DNA of 64,000 bases from Spirochaetota bacterium (GCA_026398615.1 JAPLSN010000014.1:95014-159013); one strand, 5' to 3'; shown: positions 1 through 9,745, numbered from the stretch's first letter. A program made the numbers and translations. Notes: generated by a model not told the origin, from the letters alone.

Positions 1-194
1 TTCACGCGATGCGTCAGGAAGAATACCTGGGACTGGAAAGCCCAGCGCTTCATGTCCCGGTAGAAGTCCTCGAGGTACGGGTTCTCCGCGACGGGTTCGA
101 AAAACGGGTGGTAGCCCAGACGCTCCGAGAGAAGCTTGACGAGGGTCGATTTCCCCGCGCCGATGTTCCCCGCGAGGACGAGGTACTTCTTCAT
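1..194 (-). CDS. Deoxynucleoside kinase, N-terminal part (runs off window)
   Basis: Reading from the ATG at 194, the protein begins [18 protein letters not shown], a P-loop (GNIGAGKST, residues 9-17) typical of the deoxyadenosine/deoxyguanosine kinase family that phosphorylates deoxynucleosides for nucleotide salvage. It continues [14 protein letters not shown] and then FQSQVFFL, the conserved region where the family's catalytic Glu lies. Only about 64 residues are in the window; the family is usually about 200-220. It begins 16 bp after the alpha-glucosidase stop on the same strand, so it is probably the third gene of a trpS operon. Which nucleoside is preferred cannot be told. Confidence 0.85.
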   Translation of the reverse strand, partial: MKKYLVLAGNIGAGKSTLVKLLSERLGYHPFFEPVAENPYLEDFYRDMKRWAFQSQVFFLTHRV

Positions 195-210
195 GGGTGT
201 TCCACGCCTT

Positions 211-1851
211 TCACGGCGTTTTTCCGGTGGAGACGGAGGCGTTGACGCCTCCGTCGGGAATCCGTTCGGCGATCACGGCTTCACAGGGAATCAGGGACTG
301 GATCCCCGCCTGGAGGCGCGAGCCCTCCGCCCGGGAGTTCCCCGCCAGCACGATTGCTCCCGTTTCCAGGCGGACGCGGAGGACGCGCGATGAAAAGTTG
401 AGGATGACGAGGACCGTGCGCCCGCCTTGAGCTTTCCGCTCGTACGCGAGCGCATCGCGATGCAAGTCCAGGAAATCGATGCTCCCTTCCCCGAGCGCCG
501 AATTCGAGCGGCGCAGGGCGATGAGGCGGCGGTACCAGGAGAGGAGCGACGAGGCGTCCGACTTCTGGGTTTCGACATTGCGCGCCCGCCGGTCGGGATT
601 CACGGGAAGCCAGGGTTCGCCCCCCGAAAATCCCGCGTTGGGCGATCCGTCCCATTGCATCGGGGTGCGCTCGGGGTCGCGGCCGAGGAAACCGAGCGGC
701 CAGGTGTTGATCCCCAGCGGGTCCCTCAGGGAACGACGGGGCACGCGTACGCATTGCATGCCGATCTCCTCGCCGTAATACAGGAAGGGCGTGCCGCGCA
801 GGGTCAGGAGCATGGCCGCCGCGACGCGATTCCGCCCTTCCGTGATCGATGGGTCGCGCGAACGGTAGCGCCAGGCGTGGCGGGGCCGGTCGTGGTTGCT
901 CAGGGTGAAATTCGGCCAGGCGCCGGGCGGCAGGCCGGCGTACCAGCGCTCCGCCGACGACCTGAACGCCCGGGCGCTCCAGCCCTGGCGGAGAAAGTCG
1001 AAGTTGAAGGCCATGTGGAGCTCATCGCCGGATTGGCCGTGGCAGGACGCGGCGAGGGCGGGATCCTGCCCGTGGGTTTCGCCGATGAGCACGCGTTCGC
1101 CGGCCGTGTCGGCTACCGTCCGCATCTCGCGGAATATCTCATGCACCTCCGGCCGGTTCCTGTCGTAGATGTGGCGCTGGAAAAAATCGGGGATCGCCTT
1201 GAACGCGAACGGGTTGGAGCGCAGGTCGGAATCCTTGATGTACGCAGTGGCGACATCGAGCCTGAACCCGTCGACGCCCAGGTCGTACCACCAGCGCATG
1301 ATCTCGAAGAATGCTTTCCGGACCTCGGGGTTGCGCCAGTCGAATTCGGGCTGGTGCCGCGTGAAGGTGCCCAGGTAACGCTCGCCGGTGGCCGGGTTGG
1401 GATGCCAGGCGCTCCCCAGTTCGAAGAGGGCTTTCCAGTTGTTGGGCGGCTTCCCGGCATCGGGCGTCCACAGGTACCAGCCGTGTTTCGGGTTTCCCTT
1501 CGAAGCCCTGGCTTCGACGAACCAGGGATGTTCGTCGGAACTATGGTTGGCCACGAGGTCCAGGACGATCCGGATGCCCTTCGCCTTCGCCGCCGCGACG
1601 AGGGTCCTGAAATCCCCGAGGGTCCCGAAAAGCGGATCCACGCCCCGGTAGTCCGCGACGTCGTACCCGAAGTCCTTCATGGGGCTCGTAAAGAAGGGGG
1701 AAATCCACAGCGCGCCGACGCCGAGCCAGGCCAGGTACTCCAGCCGTGACGTGAGCCCGGCGAGGTCCCCAACCCCGTCCCCGTCGGAATCCAAGAAGCT
1801 CCTCGGGTAGACCTGGTAGAACACCGCGTCTTCCCACCACTTTCCCGGCAT
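211..1851 (-). CDS. GH13 alpha-glucosidase (oligo-1,6-glucosidase/trehalose-hydrolase type)
   Basis: 546 residues, full length for a GH13 exo-glucosidase that releases glucose from short alpha-glucosides in the cytosol. There is no signal peptide. All four GH13 regions are visible: DLVANH (98-103), GFRLD with nucleophile Asp199, LIGE with acid/base Glu258, and SNHD with transition-state Asp321. The TIM barrel is followed by a beta-sandwich C-terminal domain from about residue 450. It starts 10 bp after trpS and ends 16 bp before the nucleoside kinase. Linkage specificity (alpha-1,4, alpha-1,6 or trehalose-6-phosphate) is not resolved by eye. Confidence 0.9.
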   Translation of the reverse strand: MPGKWWEDAVFYQVYPRSFLDSDGDGVGDLAGLTSRLEYLAWLGVGALWISPFFTSPMKDFGYDVADYRGVDPLFGTLGDFRTLVAAAKAKGIRIVLDLVANHSSDEHPWFVEARASKGNPKHGWYLWTPDAGKPPNNWKALFELGSAWHPNPATGERYLGTFTRHQPEFDWRNPEVRKAFFEIMRWWYDLGVDGFRLDVATAYIKDSDLRSNPFAFKAIPDFFQRHIYDRNRPEVHEIFREMRTVADTAGERVLIGETHGQDPALAASCHGQSGDELHMAFNFDFLRQGWSARAFRSSAERWYAGLPPGAWPNFTLSNHDRPRHAWRYRSRDPSITEGRNRVAAAMLLTLRGTPFLYYGEEIGMQCVRVPRRSLRDPLGINTWPLGFLGRDPERTPMQWDGSPNAGFSGGEPWLPVNPDRRARNVETQKSDASSLLSWYRRLIALRRSNSALGEGSIDFLDLHRDALAYERKAQGGRTVLVILNFSSRVLRVRLETGAIVLAGNSRAEGSRLQAGIQSLIPCEAVIAERIPDGGVNASVSTGKTP

Positions 1852-1861
1852 CGCGGACCTC

Positions 1862-2926
1862 CTATTGGTTGACCGCCTTGTCCCGCTTCTTCTTTACGTC
1901 CTCCGCTTTCCGCGCGATGCGATTCCAGACCGCCGAAAGACCCATCGCCTTGAGCGCGAGGTTGAGCGTGGCGCGGGCTTCCTCGCGCATGCGCATCGTG
2001 CCGTCGTAGACGATTTCGTCGGCGAGTCCGCTCACGGACTCGTACTTCGCGCGACGCTCGCGGATCGGGTCGAGGAAGGCGTTGAGCGCCGTCACCAGCT
2101 TCTCCTTCACCTCGACGTCGCCCACCTTGCCGACGCGGTAGCGGACTTTCAGATCCTCCACCTGCGCGGCGTCCGGGTTGAAGACGTCGTGGTAGACGAA
2201 GACGGGATTGCCTTCAACGGTTCCCGGCACATCGGCGCTCACGCGCTTGGGGTCCGTGAACATGGACATGACGCGCTTGCGCACGGTCTTCCCGTCGTCC
2301 GAGAGGTAGATGGCGTTGTCGAGGCTCTTGGACATCTTGGTGCCGCCGTCGGTGCCGACGAGGCTGCCCACGTCGCTGACCAGGACTTCGGGCACGGGGA
2401 AAGTCTCGCCGTAGAGGAAGTTGAAACGCCGCGCGATCTCCCGCGTGAGCTCGACGTGGGCGACATTGTCCTTGCCCACCGGGACGAGGTGGGCGCGCGG
2501 CATGAGGATGTCGGCGGTCTGGAGTATCGGGTAGCCGAGGAGGCCGAAGGGCATCTCCTCGATCCCGGCTCCCTGGGCCATCTCCTTGAGGCTGGGGATG
2601 CGGGAGAGCCGGGGTACGGTGACGAGGTTGCCGAAGAGGAGGGCCAGCTCGGCCACCTCGGGTACGGCGGACTGGAGGTAGATGACGCTCTTCGCCGGAT
2701 CGATGCCGCAGGCCAGGTAGTCGAGGACGGCCGAGCGGACGTTGTCCGGAAGTGCTTCGATGTTTTCCTTTTCCGGCTTGGTCGTCAGGGTGTGGAGGTC
2801 GGCGATGATGAAAAAACAATCGTACTCGTCCTGGAGCCGGACGCGGTTCCTGACCGAACCGACGTAATGGCCGAGATGCAGCTTCCCGGTGGGCCGGTCG
2901 CCCGTCAATATGCGTTTGCGTTCCAT
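1862..2926 (-). CDS. trpS: Tryptophanyl-tRNA synthetase
   Basis: 354 residues, class I aminoacyl-tRNA synthetase charging tRNA-Trp. The HIGH signature reads HLGH (17-20) after RPTGKL, and the KMSKS loop is intact at 197-201. GDRPTG at the N-terminus and the Trp-binding stretch around residues 120-145 (ending LQTADILMP) fit bacterial TrpRS. It is the first gene of a minus-strand run with the GH13 enzyme and the nucleoside kinase, with a sigma-70-like promoter just upstream. Confidence 0.97.
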   Translation of the reverse strand: MERKRILTGDRPTGKLHLGHYVGSVRNRVRLQDEYDCFFIIADLHTLTTKPEKENIEALPDNVRSAVLDYLACGIDPAKSVIYLQSAVPEVAELALLFGNLVTVPRLSRIPSLKEMAQGAGIEEMPFGLLGYPILQTADILMPRAHLVPVGKDNVAHVELTREIARRFNFLYGETFPVPEVLVSDVGSLVGTDGGTKMSKSLDNAIYLSDDGKTVRKRVMSMFTDPKRVSADVPGTVEGNPVFVYHDVFNPDAAQVEDLKVRYRVGKVGDVEVKEKLVTALNAFLDPIRERRAKYESVSGLADEIVYDGTMRMREEARATLNLALKAMGLSAVWNRIARKAEDVKKKRDKAVNQ

Positions 2927-2995
2927 GGTGGTCTCCGTGGTGATGCGTCGGACAGCCGCGATCAGTCGATTTTCAGATTCAGCGTCTCGTCAGCG

Positions 2996-3025
2996 ATTCT
3001 AGCGAAAAGTACGCACCCCGCGCAA
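2996..3025 (-). promoter_or_regulatory. Probable sigma-70 promoter for trpS
   Basis: On the minus strand TTGCGC (3020-3025) and TAGAAT (2996-3001) are separated by 18 bp, about 70 bp upstream of the trpS ATG. The -10 matches the consensus at five of six positions, the -35 at three. A small CCCCG/CGGGG hairpin (3016-3031) overlaps the -35 and lies just past the upstream gene's stop; it has no U-run. Confidence 0.4.
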
Positions 3026-3039
3026 TCGGGGATTCCGTT

Positions 3040-6000
3040 TCACTTCCCCCAGTACTGGAACGCCGCCCAGTAGAACGGGCTCGCGTAGTCCCCGCGCGCC
3101 CAGGGCACCAGCGCGTTCCAGGGCGCAGTCTTCCAGCCGCCGCCCCGTACCAGTTCCTGCGTTTCGCGCAACGCGTCGGCCGGGGCGACACCCTTGGCCA
3201 GCTTGGCGTGGAACAGGGTCATGAACAGCCGCGTGCCCTCGTCGTCCACCGGCCACAGGCTGGCCACGACGCCGTTGGCGCCCGCCGTCATCCACGACTG
3301 CACGAGCCCGACGACGCCCTCCGTCGCCGTCAGCTTGCCCTCCGCCGTCTCGCAGGCCGACAGCACGACGAGGTCGGCCTTCAGCTTCAAGCCCACGATC
3401 TCCGCCGCCAGGAGCGACCCGTCCGCCCCCGTCGTACCCTCGACCAAACGCGCATAGGCCGCCCGCTCCGCCTGCGGCACGGCTTCCGCCTGCGTGAGCA
3501 CGATGCGGCTCGTCTCCGGGAAGTCCGCCACCGATTCCCCGTGGCAGGCGAAGTGCAGGATGCGCGCGTCGGACAGGCGCACGGTGCCGGACTTCACCGC
3601 CATCCCCGCGTCGAGCTTCTTCACCGCGGCCTCGCTGGCCATGATGCCGGAGAAGGTCGCCGCCTCCGCGTCCTTGGCGGCCGGGTAGTGCAGCTTCACG
3701 ACGTCCCTGGCTTCCCGTTCCGCCCCCGGCAGGTCGTTCCAGCCCTTTTCCCGGTAGCCCCGGCTGGCGATGACGGCCAGCGCCTCGATCCGTCGCTCGG
3801 GATCGATGAAAGCTTCGCCTTCACGATCGTTCGAGGCGTCGTAGTACGCGCCGCCGAAGGCGAGCAGGGGCAGACGCTTCAGGGACGCGTAATCGCGGGC
3901 GGGCGAACGCAGGCGGTACAGCACCGCCAGCGAAGGCGCATAGCCCAGCTTGAACGCTTCGCCGTAGAGCCTGGTCCCCCACGGCAGGTTTTCCCAGGGT
4001 ACGAGGGCGAGGATCCCGTCGGGGACGATGACGATGCGCTCCGTCCCCGCCGGGACGCTCGACCCAGGCGGCGTGAGGAAGGGGGCGAGCCGCGACCAGA
4101 TCGCCTCCGGCTTTTCCTTGAACGGCTCGCCGCGGCTCCTGGCGACGAGCGCCGACCGGTACGACGCGACCAGGGCGGCCGTGCCGCCGGGCGCCTCGTC
4201 CAGCTTCGAGTATCGCACCGCGCCGTTTCGCGTCACCGTGAACAGCCCGGACCCAGATTCATCGACCAGGTAGACGAGCGCGGTCTCCCCGGGCGCCAGG
4301 GCCTTCGCGGCATCCGCCAGCGCGGGAATCTCAGGCAGGCGCAGTTCACCGTAGCGGGGGTACTTCGCGGCCAGGCTTTCCTCGTAGCCGTCGAGTTCGC
4401 GTTCGGCTTTCGTGACGGCTTCACGGAGCACGGGCAGTCGCGAGACGGCGTTCTGTCCGCCCGCCTGCGCTGCCGCCGCAAGGTCGCCCCGCGCCCGCGC
4501 GAGTGCATCGTTTTTCGCCATCCACACGGTGCGCTCCGCATCGGAAACTCCGGAAGTCTCGAGCGCGGCCTTGCCGGACAAGCCTTCGAGGAAGCCGCGG
4601 CCACGGTAACGTTCCCATTGAGCAAGGGCGGACTCAGGATCGAAGGCGGCAAGGGAGAGCATCGCGCCTTTCAGGCTGGCGCCCGCGCTTTCGGCGAACT
4701 GCAGTTTTTCGCTGGCGGTACCGGTCTTCGAGCGGACTTCCAGCGCGTAGTCGACGGCATGCGCAAGGGAGATCGCGGCGGCTGCGCGGTCTGACCGGGA
4801 AATGTCGTTACGGCAGCGGTCTGTCCAGTTATAGAGCAGCGATTGCGTTGAGCAAATGGTTTCATACAGACCGATGGATTGAGCATAAAAGTCGTCGGCT
4901 TCCTGGAATTTCCCCAGGGCCTTCGCGATGTACCCCAAACGCATGATGCAGTTCGCCTCTCCCTGGATGTCGCCAATCTTCCGGTACAACGGAAGGGCTT
5001 CTTCGTAGCGAACTCTTGCGCCGTTGTGGTCGCTCCGGCGCAAGGCGATTTCCCCGAGCCTCATGATGCAGTTCGCCTCGCCCTGGACGGAACCTATCTT
5101 CCTGAACAGCGGCAGGGCTTCCTCGTAGCGGACTCCGGCGCCCTCGTGATCACTGCGCTCAAGGGCGATGTCCCCGAGGCTGAAGATACAGTGCGCCTCG
5201 CCCTGAATGGAGCCCAGTTTCCTGAACAGCAGCAAGGCTTCCTCGTAGCATGCTCTGGCGCTGTCGAAATTGCTGCGCCGCATGGCGATTGCCCCGAGAC
5301 TGAAGATACAGTTCGCCTCGCCCTGGACGGAGCCCACCTTCCGGAATAGCAGCAGGGCTTCCTCATAGCGGGCTCTGGCATTATCGTGATCCCCGCGGGC
5401 CAGGGCGATGTCCCCGAGAGAGAAGATACAGTCCGCCTCGCCCTGGACGGAGCCCACCTTCCGGTACAGCAGCAGGGCTTCCTCATAGCGGGCTCTGGCA
5501 CCGTCGTGATCGCTGCGGGCAAAGGCGATATACCCGAGATAGAAAATGCAGCTTGCCTCGCCCTGTAGGTCTCCCATGTTCCTGAAAAGCTGCAGCGCTT
5601 CCTCGAATCGTGCTCTGGCGCCGTCGTGATCGCTGCGCTCAAGCGCGATGTTCCCAAGACTGAAGATGCAGTTTGCCTCGCCCAGGACTGCTCCCACCTT
5701 CCGGTAGAGCGCCAGGGCTTCTTCGAATCGGGCTCTGGCGCCGTCATGATCGCTGCGTGCAAGCGCGATATCCCCGAGGCTCTTTGTGCAGTTCGCCTCT
5801 CCCTGAACACTTCCCACCTTTCGATAGAGTGTCATGGCTTCCTCGAATCGGGCCCTGGCGCCGTCGTGATCGCTCCGCGCAAGAGCGATGTCCCCAAGAC
5901 CCATGATGCAGTTCGCCTCGCCCAGGACATTTTTTATCGATCTGTAGATTGCCAGGGCATCGGAAAACGCTATCGCGGCGCGATCATTGTCGCTTCGATT

Positions 6001-6618
6001 ATAAAAAAGGATTCTGCCTTTTATCAAACCGGCCCAGGCGAGCTCGTCACGGTTCCCCAGCCATTCAGCGATTTCCATGATCCGTGAAACGAGGATGAGA
6101 CCGGTCTCCTGCTCGCCTTGGCCAGCGATCTGTTCCGCGGACGACAGGACGTCATCCATCCATGCTTCCGTGCAATCACCGCGGAAGACAAGGCTCAGCC
6201 TTTTTCGCAGTGTTTCGTCGGACTCCTGATAGAAGAGGACAATCAACTGCGATGCATGATCTTTCGCTGCTCGATCCATCGCCTGGAATACGAAACCGAA
6301 CTTGTCTTCCTTCTTGTCAATTTTCAGCGTTAGCTTTTTCGCCACCCGTACAAGATCGAATTCGTACGATCCCCGGGAGCTTATCGATGAAAGATATTCG
6401 CTCTCTGAAAAAAACTCCTTCCCGTTCACTTTCTCGATCACGTCATACTTCTGGAATCCCGCCCTCTCCGCGAGCGACCCCGGCACCACCTCCGTGACCA
6501 GGATGCCGATGGGGGGTTTCGCCGAACCGGCAGCTTGCGCCTCGACATTGGAAAAACCCAAACTCAGCCCGACAAGGGCGACGGCAATTGCATTCAGGAA
6601 GCCTGAACGTTTTCCCAT
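3040..6618 (-). CDS. Secreted PDZ-TPR-CHAT protein, putative caspase-like peptidase
   Basis: 1192 residues. A signal peptide (about 1-29, ending EAQA/AG) is followed by a PDZ-like module (35-115), a non-repeat helical stretch, nine tandem 40-residue TPR-like units (233-592), a helical linker, and a C-terminal CHAT domain (about 780-1192). The CHAT dyad appears intact: HFACHG with His1026 and LSACET with Cys1089, followed by the family's SLWPVDD segment. CHAT proteins are caspase-fold cysteine peptidases, some of them regulated effectors. A strong GGAGG ribosome site lies 7 bp before the ATG. No inhibitor or obvious substrate gene adjoins it. Export to the periplasm and peptidase activity are inferences from the sequence. 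Confidence 0.88.
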   Translation of the reverse strand: MGKRSGFLNAIAVALVGLSLGFSNVEAQAAGSAKPPIGILVTEVVPGSLAERAGFQKYDVIEKVNGKEFFSESEYLSSISSRGSYEFDLVRVAKKLTLKIDKKEDKFGFVFQAMDRAAKDHASQLIVLFYQESDETLRKRLSLVFRGDCTEAWMDDVLSSAEQIAGQGEQETGLILVSRIMEIAEWLGNRDELAWAGLIKGRILFYNRSDNDRAAIAFSDALAIYRSIKNVLGEANCIMGLGDIALARSDHDGARARFEEAMTLYRKVGSVQGEANCTKSLGDIALARSDHDGARARFEEALALYRKVGAVLGEANCIFSLGNIALERSDHDGARARFEEALQLFRNMGDLQGEASCIFYLGYIAFARSDHDGARARYEEALLLYRKVGSVQGEADCIFSLGDIALARGDHDNARARYEEALLLFRKVGSVQGEANCIFSLGAIAMRRSNFDSARACYEEALLLFRKLGSIQGEAHCIFSLGDIALERSDHEGAGVRYEEALPLFRKIGSVQGEANCIMRLGEIALRRSDHNGARVRYEEALPLYRKIGDIQGEANCIMRLGYIAKALGKFQEADDFYAQSIGLYETICSTQSLLYNWTDRCRNDISRSDRAAAAISLAHAVDYALEVRSKTGTASEKLQFAESAGASLKGAMLSLAAFDPESALAQWERYRGRGFLEGLSGKAALETSGVSDAERTVWMAKNDALARARGDLAAAAQAGGQNAVSRLPVLREAVTKAERELDGYEESLAAKYPRYGELRLPEIPALADAAKALAPGETALVYLVDESGSGLFTVTRNGAVRYSKLDEAPGGTAALVASYRSALVARSRGEPFKEKPEAIWSRLAPFLTPPGSSVPAGTERIVIVPDGILALVPWENLPWGTRLYGEAFKLGYAPSLAVLYRLRSPARDYASLKRLPLLAFGGAYYDASNDREGEAFIDPERRIEALAVIASRGYREKGWNDLPGAEREARDVVKLHYPAAKDAEAATFSGIMASEAAVKKLDAGMAVKSGTVRLSDARILHFACHGESVADFPETSRIVLTQAEAVPQAERAAYARLVEGTTGADGSLLAAEIVGLKLKADLVVLSACETAEGKLTATEGVVGLVQSWMTAGANGVVASLWPVDDEGTRLFMTLFHAKLAKGVAPADALRETQELVRGGGWKTAPWNALVPWARGDYASPFYWAAFQYWGK
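4843..5922 (-). repeat. Nine in-frame 120-bp repeats encoding TPR units
   Basis: Nine contiguous 120-bp units each encode 40 residues starting GEA-C and containing LG-IA--RSDHDGAR--EEAL-L-RK-G. Units 1-8 are closely similar in DNA as well as protein; the ninth (IAKALGKFQEADD) is divergent and caps the array. High DNA identity suggests recent unit duplication or homogenisation, so copy number may vary between strains. Confidence 0.9.
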
Positions 6619-6654
6619 GTTTTTCCTCCGACACCCAAAGCATAGCGCATGACG

Positions 6655-6691
6655 GAAAAAGCCGCCGACGGGTCTCTCACCCGCCGGCGGC
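6655..6691 (-). terminator. Rho-independent terminator of the liv operon
   Basis: A 13-bp stem with one mismatch (arms 6661-6673 and 6679-6691) and a 5-nt loop. On the minus strand a run of five T residues follows (6656-6660). It lies about 50 bp past the livF stop. Confidence 0.8.
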
Positions 6692-6743
6692 CTTCAACTC
6701 TGCATTCCTCCGGCGCCCGCCCACCGGCGCGCGCCGCCTTCGC

Positions 6744-7454
6744 TCAGATCCCCAGGTAGGCCTTCCGCACCATCTCGTTCTGTTTCAGGTTGGCGGCGGT
6801 GTCGGTGAGGACGATGCTGCCGGTCTGCAGAACGTAGCCACGATGCGCGATCGAGAGCGCCATGAGGGCGTTCTGCTCGACGAGGAGGATCGTCGTGCCG
6901 CGCGCGTTGAGTTCCTTGATGACGTCGAAGATCTGGTCCACGAGCACCGGCGCGAGCCCCATCGACGGCTCGTCCATGAGGAGTATCTTCGGGTCGGACA
7001 TGAGGCCGCGCGCTGTGGCGAGCATCTGCTGTTCGCCGCCTGAAAGGGTTCCTCCTTTCTGCTCGGCACGCTCCCGCAGGCGCGGGAACAGGCCGAACGC
7101 GAACTCGATGCGCTTCCTGATCTCGTTGCGGTCGCGGACGAGATAGGCGCCCATCTCGAGGTTTTCGAGCACCGTGAGGCGCGGGAAGATGCCCCGGCCC
7201 TCGGGTACGAGGTCGATGCCTTCCCGGTGCACGACGTGGGCGGGCAGAGCGGAGATTTCCTTGCCGTTGAGGAGGACCCGGCCCTTCTTGCAATGCAGAA
7301 GGCCGGAAATGGATCGAAGGGTGGTGGTCTTGCCGGCGCCGTTCGCGCCGATGAGGGTGACGATCTCACCCTTTTCGACCTTGAGCGACACGCCCTTGAG
7401 CGCATGGATGGCGCCGTAATAGGCGTGGACTTCGTCGAGTTCGAGCAGGCTCAT
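6744..7454 (-). CDS. livF: Branched-chain amino-acid ABC transporter ATPase LivF
   Basis: 236 residues. Walker A GANGAGKT (about 36-43), signature LSGGEQQ, Walker B ILLMDEPSMGLAP and the LivF-typical LLVEQNA loop are all visible. It is one of the two cytoplasmic ATPases driving uptake of leucine/isoleucine/valine or related amino acids. Last gene of livJ-H-M-G-F, 10 bp after livG, followed by a terminator. Confidence 0.95.
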   Translation of the reverse strand: MSLLELDEVHAYYGAIHALKGVSLKVEKGEIVTLIGANGAGKTTTLRSISGLLHCKKGRVLLNGKEISALPAHVVHREGIDLVPEGRGIFPRLTVLENLEMGAYLVRDRNEIRKRIEFAFGLFPRLRERAEQKGGTLSGGEQQMLATARGLMSDPKILLMDEPSMGLAPVLVDQIFDVIKELNARGTTILLVEQNALMALSIAHRGYVLQTGSIVLTDTAANLKQNEMVRKAYLGI

Positions 7455-7464
7455 CGCTCCCCCT

Positions 7465-8259
7465 TCACGCCGTCAACCCGGACGCGGCGCCGCGACCGAG
7501 GTACGCTTCTATGACTCGCGGGTTCGCCGCGATCTCCGCAGGCAAGCCTTCCGCGATCTTCTCGCCGTAGTCCATGACCGTGATCCGCTCGGACACCTTC
7601 ATGACGACGCGCATGTCGTGCTCGATGAGGAGGATCGCGATCCCGAGGTCGTCGCGCAGGCGGCGGAACAGGAGCATCGCGTCCTCGCTCTCGTGGGGAT
7701 TCATGCCGGCGGTCGGCTCGTCGAGGAGCAGGAGTTCAGGTTCTGCCGCGAGCGCCCGGGCGATCTCGACGCGGCGCTGGGCGCCGTACGGCAGGCTGGC
7801 CGCGAGCTCGTTCCCCAAGCCGTGGACGCCCACGTATTCCATGAGCTCCTCGGCCCGACTTTCAGCCTTCTGCTCTTCGTCCTTGAAACGCTTGAGGCGA
7901 AGCAGGATCTCGAGGGGCGTCTGCCTGAGCCGGGTGTGCCCTCCGACCATGATGTTCTCGACCACGGTCATGCTGCCGAACAGCCTGATGTTCTGGAAGG
8001 TCCTGGCGATGCGCTGATTGGTGATGAGCTCGGGCGGCATGCGGTCGATGCGCTTGCCGTGAAAGGCGATGCTGCCCTCGTCGGCGCGGTAGATGCCGGA
8101 AATGGTGTTGAAAAAGGTGGTTTTCCCCGCGCCGTTGGGTCCGATGATGCTGAAGATCCTGCCGCGCTCGATGTTGAAGTCCATCTTGTTCACGGCCGTG
8201 AGGCCCCCGAAGCGCTTGACCACTCCCCGGGCTTCGAGGAAGGAACCGGTTTCAGCCAT
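7465..8259 (-). CDS. livG: Branched-chain amino-acid ABC transporter ATPase LivG
   Basis: 264 residues from MAETGSF. This ATG overlaps the livM stop by 8 bp and has an AAGGAG site in front, so it is preferred to a start 30 bp upstream. Walker A GPNGAGKTT, LivG-specific RTFQNIRLF, Walker B LLLLDEPTAGMNPHE and the LIEHDM switch are present. Cytoplasmic partner of LivF. Confidence 0.95.
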   Translation of the reverse strand: MAETGSFLEARGVVKRFGGLTAVNKMDFNIERGRIFSIIGPNGAGKTTFFNTISGIYRADEGSIAFHGKRIDRMPPELITNQRIARTFQNIRLFGSMTVVENIMVGGHTRLRQTPLEILLRLKRFKDEEQKAESRAEELMEYVGVHGLGNELAASLPYGAQRRVEIARALAAEPELLLLDEPTAGMNPHESEDAMLLFRRLRDDLGIAILLIEHDMRVVMKVSERITVMDYGEKIAEGLPAEIAANPRVIEAYLGRGAASGLTA

Positions 8260-9745
8260 TGTTCTTCTCCTTGTCCGGCGCGGCCTCATCCTTCGGTGCT
8301 TCGCCCGAGCCCTTCGGTGCTTCGCCCGGAACCTTCGGAGAATCGTTGGCCGTCCCCGGCGGGATTTCGGATCCTTTCTCCGGAATGTAGTTGCACGATT
8401 CCGCTTCGGATCCCTTGAGCTCCCTCGTCCGCCGTGCCGCGGGGATGAGACCGGCGGGACGGTAGATCATCATCAGCACCAGGATGATGCCGAACAGGAG
8501 GCGCTGGTATTTCGCCGGGTCGAGCTGGGTGGAGAGGTCCTTCCAGTGGAAGTTGATCAGCGGAATGACCGCCTCGCTCTGCCTGAGCTGGGAGAGGAAG
8601 AGCGAGAAGCTCTGCAGCACCTGGAGGTTCAGGATGATGACCACGGCAGCGCCGATGATGACCCCGGGGATGGAGCCGATGCCGCCGAGGATGACCATGG
8701 TGAGCACGCCGATGGACTGCATGAAGTTGAACGAGTCCGGGCTCACGAAGGTCCGGCTTGCCGCGAAGAGGACGCCCATGGCCCCGGCGAACGAGGCGCC
8801 GACGGCGAAAGCCGCGAGCTTCATCTTGTTCGCCGGTATGCCCATGGCGGTCGCCGCCAGCTCGTCCTCCCTGATCGCGGTCCACGCCCTCCCGATCCTG
8901 GAGTCGTCCAGGCGGTACGTGATCACGATTGCCGCGATCACGACAACCAGGGCAATAAGGTAGAAGAGGATGTTGTAGAACTGGTTTATGTTGACCTTGT
9001 TGCCGACCAACGGCCCGACGATCGCGTTGAACACGTCGACGACCTCCTTGGGCAGGCTCGGCCTCTGGATGGGCGTTATTCCCTGGGGACCGTTCGTGAG
9101 GTTGAGGGGCTTGTCGAGATTGTTCGCGAGCTGCCGAACCACCTCGCCGAAACCGAGCGTCACGATGGCGAGGTAGTCGCCGCGGACGCGCAAGACCGGA
9201 AGCCCGAGCAGGAGCCCCATAATCGCAGCCACGATGATACCGAGGAAGATGAACAGATAGAACCAGTCCGGCGCGAGCAGGAAGGGCGTCCCCTGCGGCG
9301 CGGTCCCGGGGATCTCGTGCAGGAGGAAGGCCTGCTGGGAGCCGAAGAATCCCCAGAGGTAGGCGCCGACGGCGTAGAAGGCCACGTAACCGAGGTTCAG
9401 GATGCCCGAGAACCCGACGACGATGTTGAGCCCGAGCGCGAGGGCGGAGAAAACCGCTATCTGGAAGATGACTTCCAGGTAGAAGATGTTCCGGGCTCCC
9501 AGGATCGGCACCAGGATGATCGCGATGAACACCGCGAGGGAGAGCTTCACGATCTTGTGCATCTTGAGGAAATAGACCATGGAAACGGCCGCGACGAAAA
9601 CCAGGAATGCCGGTATGGAACGCGGGCTCAGGTAGACGAAGAGGGTCCCGAGGAAAAGCAGGGAACCTGAGACGATATAGGGATAACGGCCCGTGTTGAG
9701 CCGTTTCGCGAGTCCGTCCAGCGATTCACGCAGGGATGCTTTCAT
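8252..9745 (-). CDS. livM: Branched-chain amino-acid ABC transporter permease LivM
   Basis: 497 residues, longer than most LivM proteins. Multiple membrane helices include the LivM-typical GLNIVVGFSGILNLGYVAFYAVGAY core (about 110-133) and a helix cluster up to about residue 430. The last 65 or so residues form a hydrophilic Pro/Glu/Lys-rich cytoplasmic tail containing repeated GEAPKGS/GEAPKDE units. Pairs with LivH to form the inner-membrane channel. It starts 9 bp after livH. Confidence 0.93.
   Translation of the reverse strand: MKASLRESLDGLAKRLNTGRYPYIVSGSLLFLGTLFVYLSPRSIPAFLVFVAAVSMVYFLKMHKIVKLSLAVFIAIILVPILGARNIFYLEVIFQIAVFSALALGLNIVVGFSGILNLGYVAFYAVGAYLWGFFGSQQAFLLHEIPGTAPQGTPFLLAPDWFYLFIFLGIIVAAIMGLLLGLPVLRVRGDYLAIVTLGFGEVVRQLANNLDKPLNLTNGPQGITPIQRPSLPKEVVDVFNAIVGPLVGNKVNINQFYNILFYLIALVVVIAAIVITYRLDDSRIGRAWTAIREDELAATAMGIPANKMKLAAFAVGASFAGAMGVLFAASRTFVSPDSFNFMQSIGVLTMVILGGIGSIPGVIIGAAVVIILNLQVLQSFSLFLSQLRQSEAVIPLINFHWKDLSTQLDPAKYQRLLFGIILVLMMIYRPAGLIPAARRTRELKGSEAESCNYIPEKGSEIPPGTANDSPKVPGEAPKGSGEAPKDEAAPDKEKNNG
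8290..8338 (-). repeat. 21-bp tandem repeat in the livM tail
   Basis: Two complete 21-bp units (8290-8310, 8311-8331) and the start of a third encode repeated GEAPKGS-like heptapeptides. They keep frame, so unit gain or loss would change only the tail length. Confidence 0.6.

Noticed and set aside
427..1749. Long open frames opposite real genes, e.g. opposite the alpha-glucosidase and the AOR
   Set aside because: Antisense shadows of G+C-rich coding sequence; no family resemblance, no ribosome sites, and the other strand encodes clear enzymes.
4843..5922. Regular 120-bp repeats could suggest a CRISPR-like array
   Set aside because: Units are contiguous, in frame, and encode TPR-like helices; there are no spacers and no cas genes.
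6619..6654. A promoter for the PDZ-TPR-CHAT gene at a TATGCT box
   Set aside because: No acceptable -35 at the right distance, and the space is only about 35 bp beside the liv terminator.
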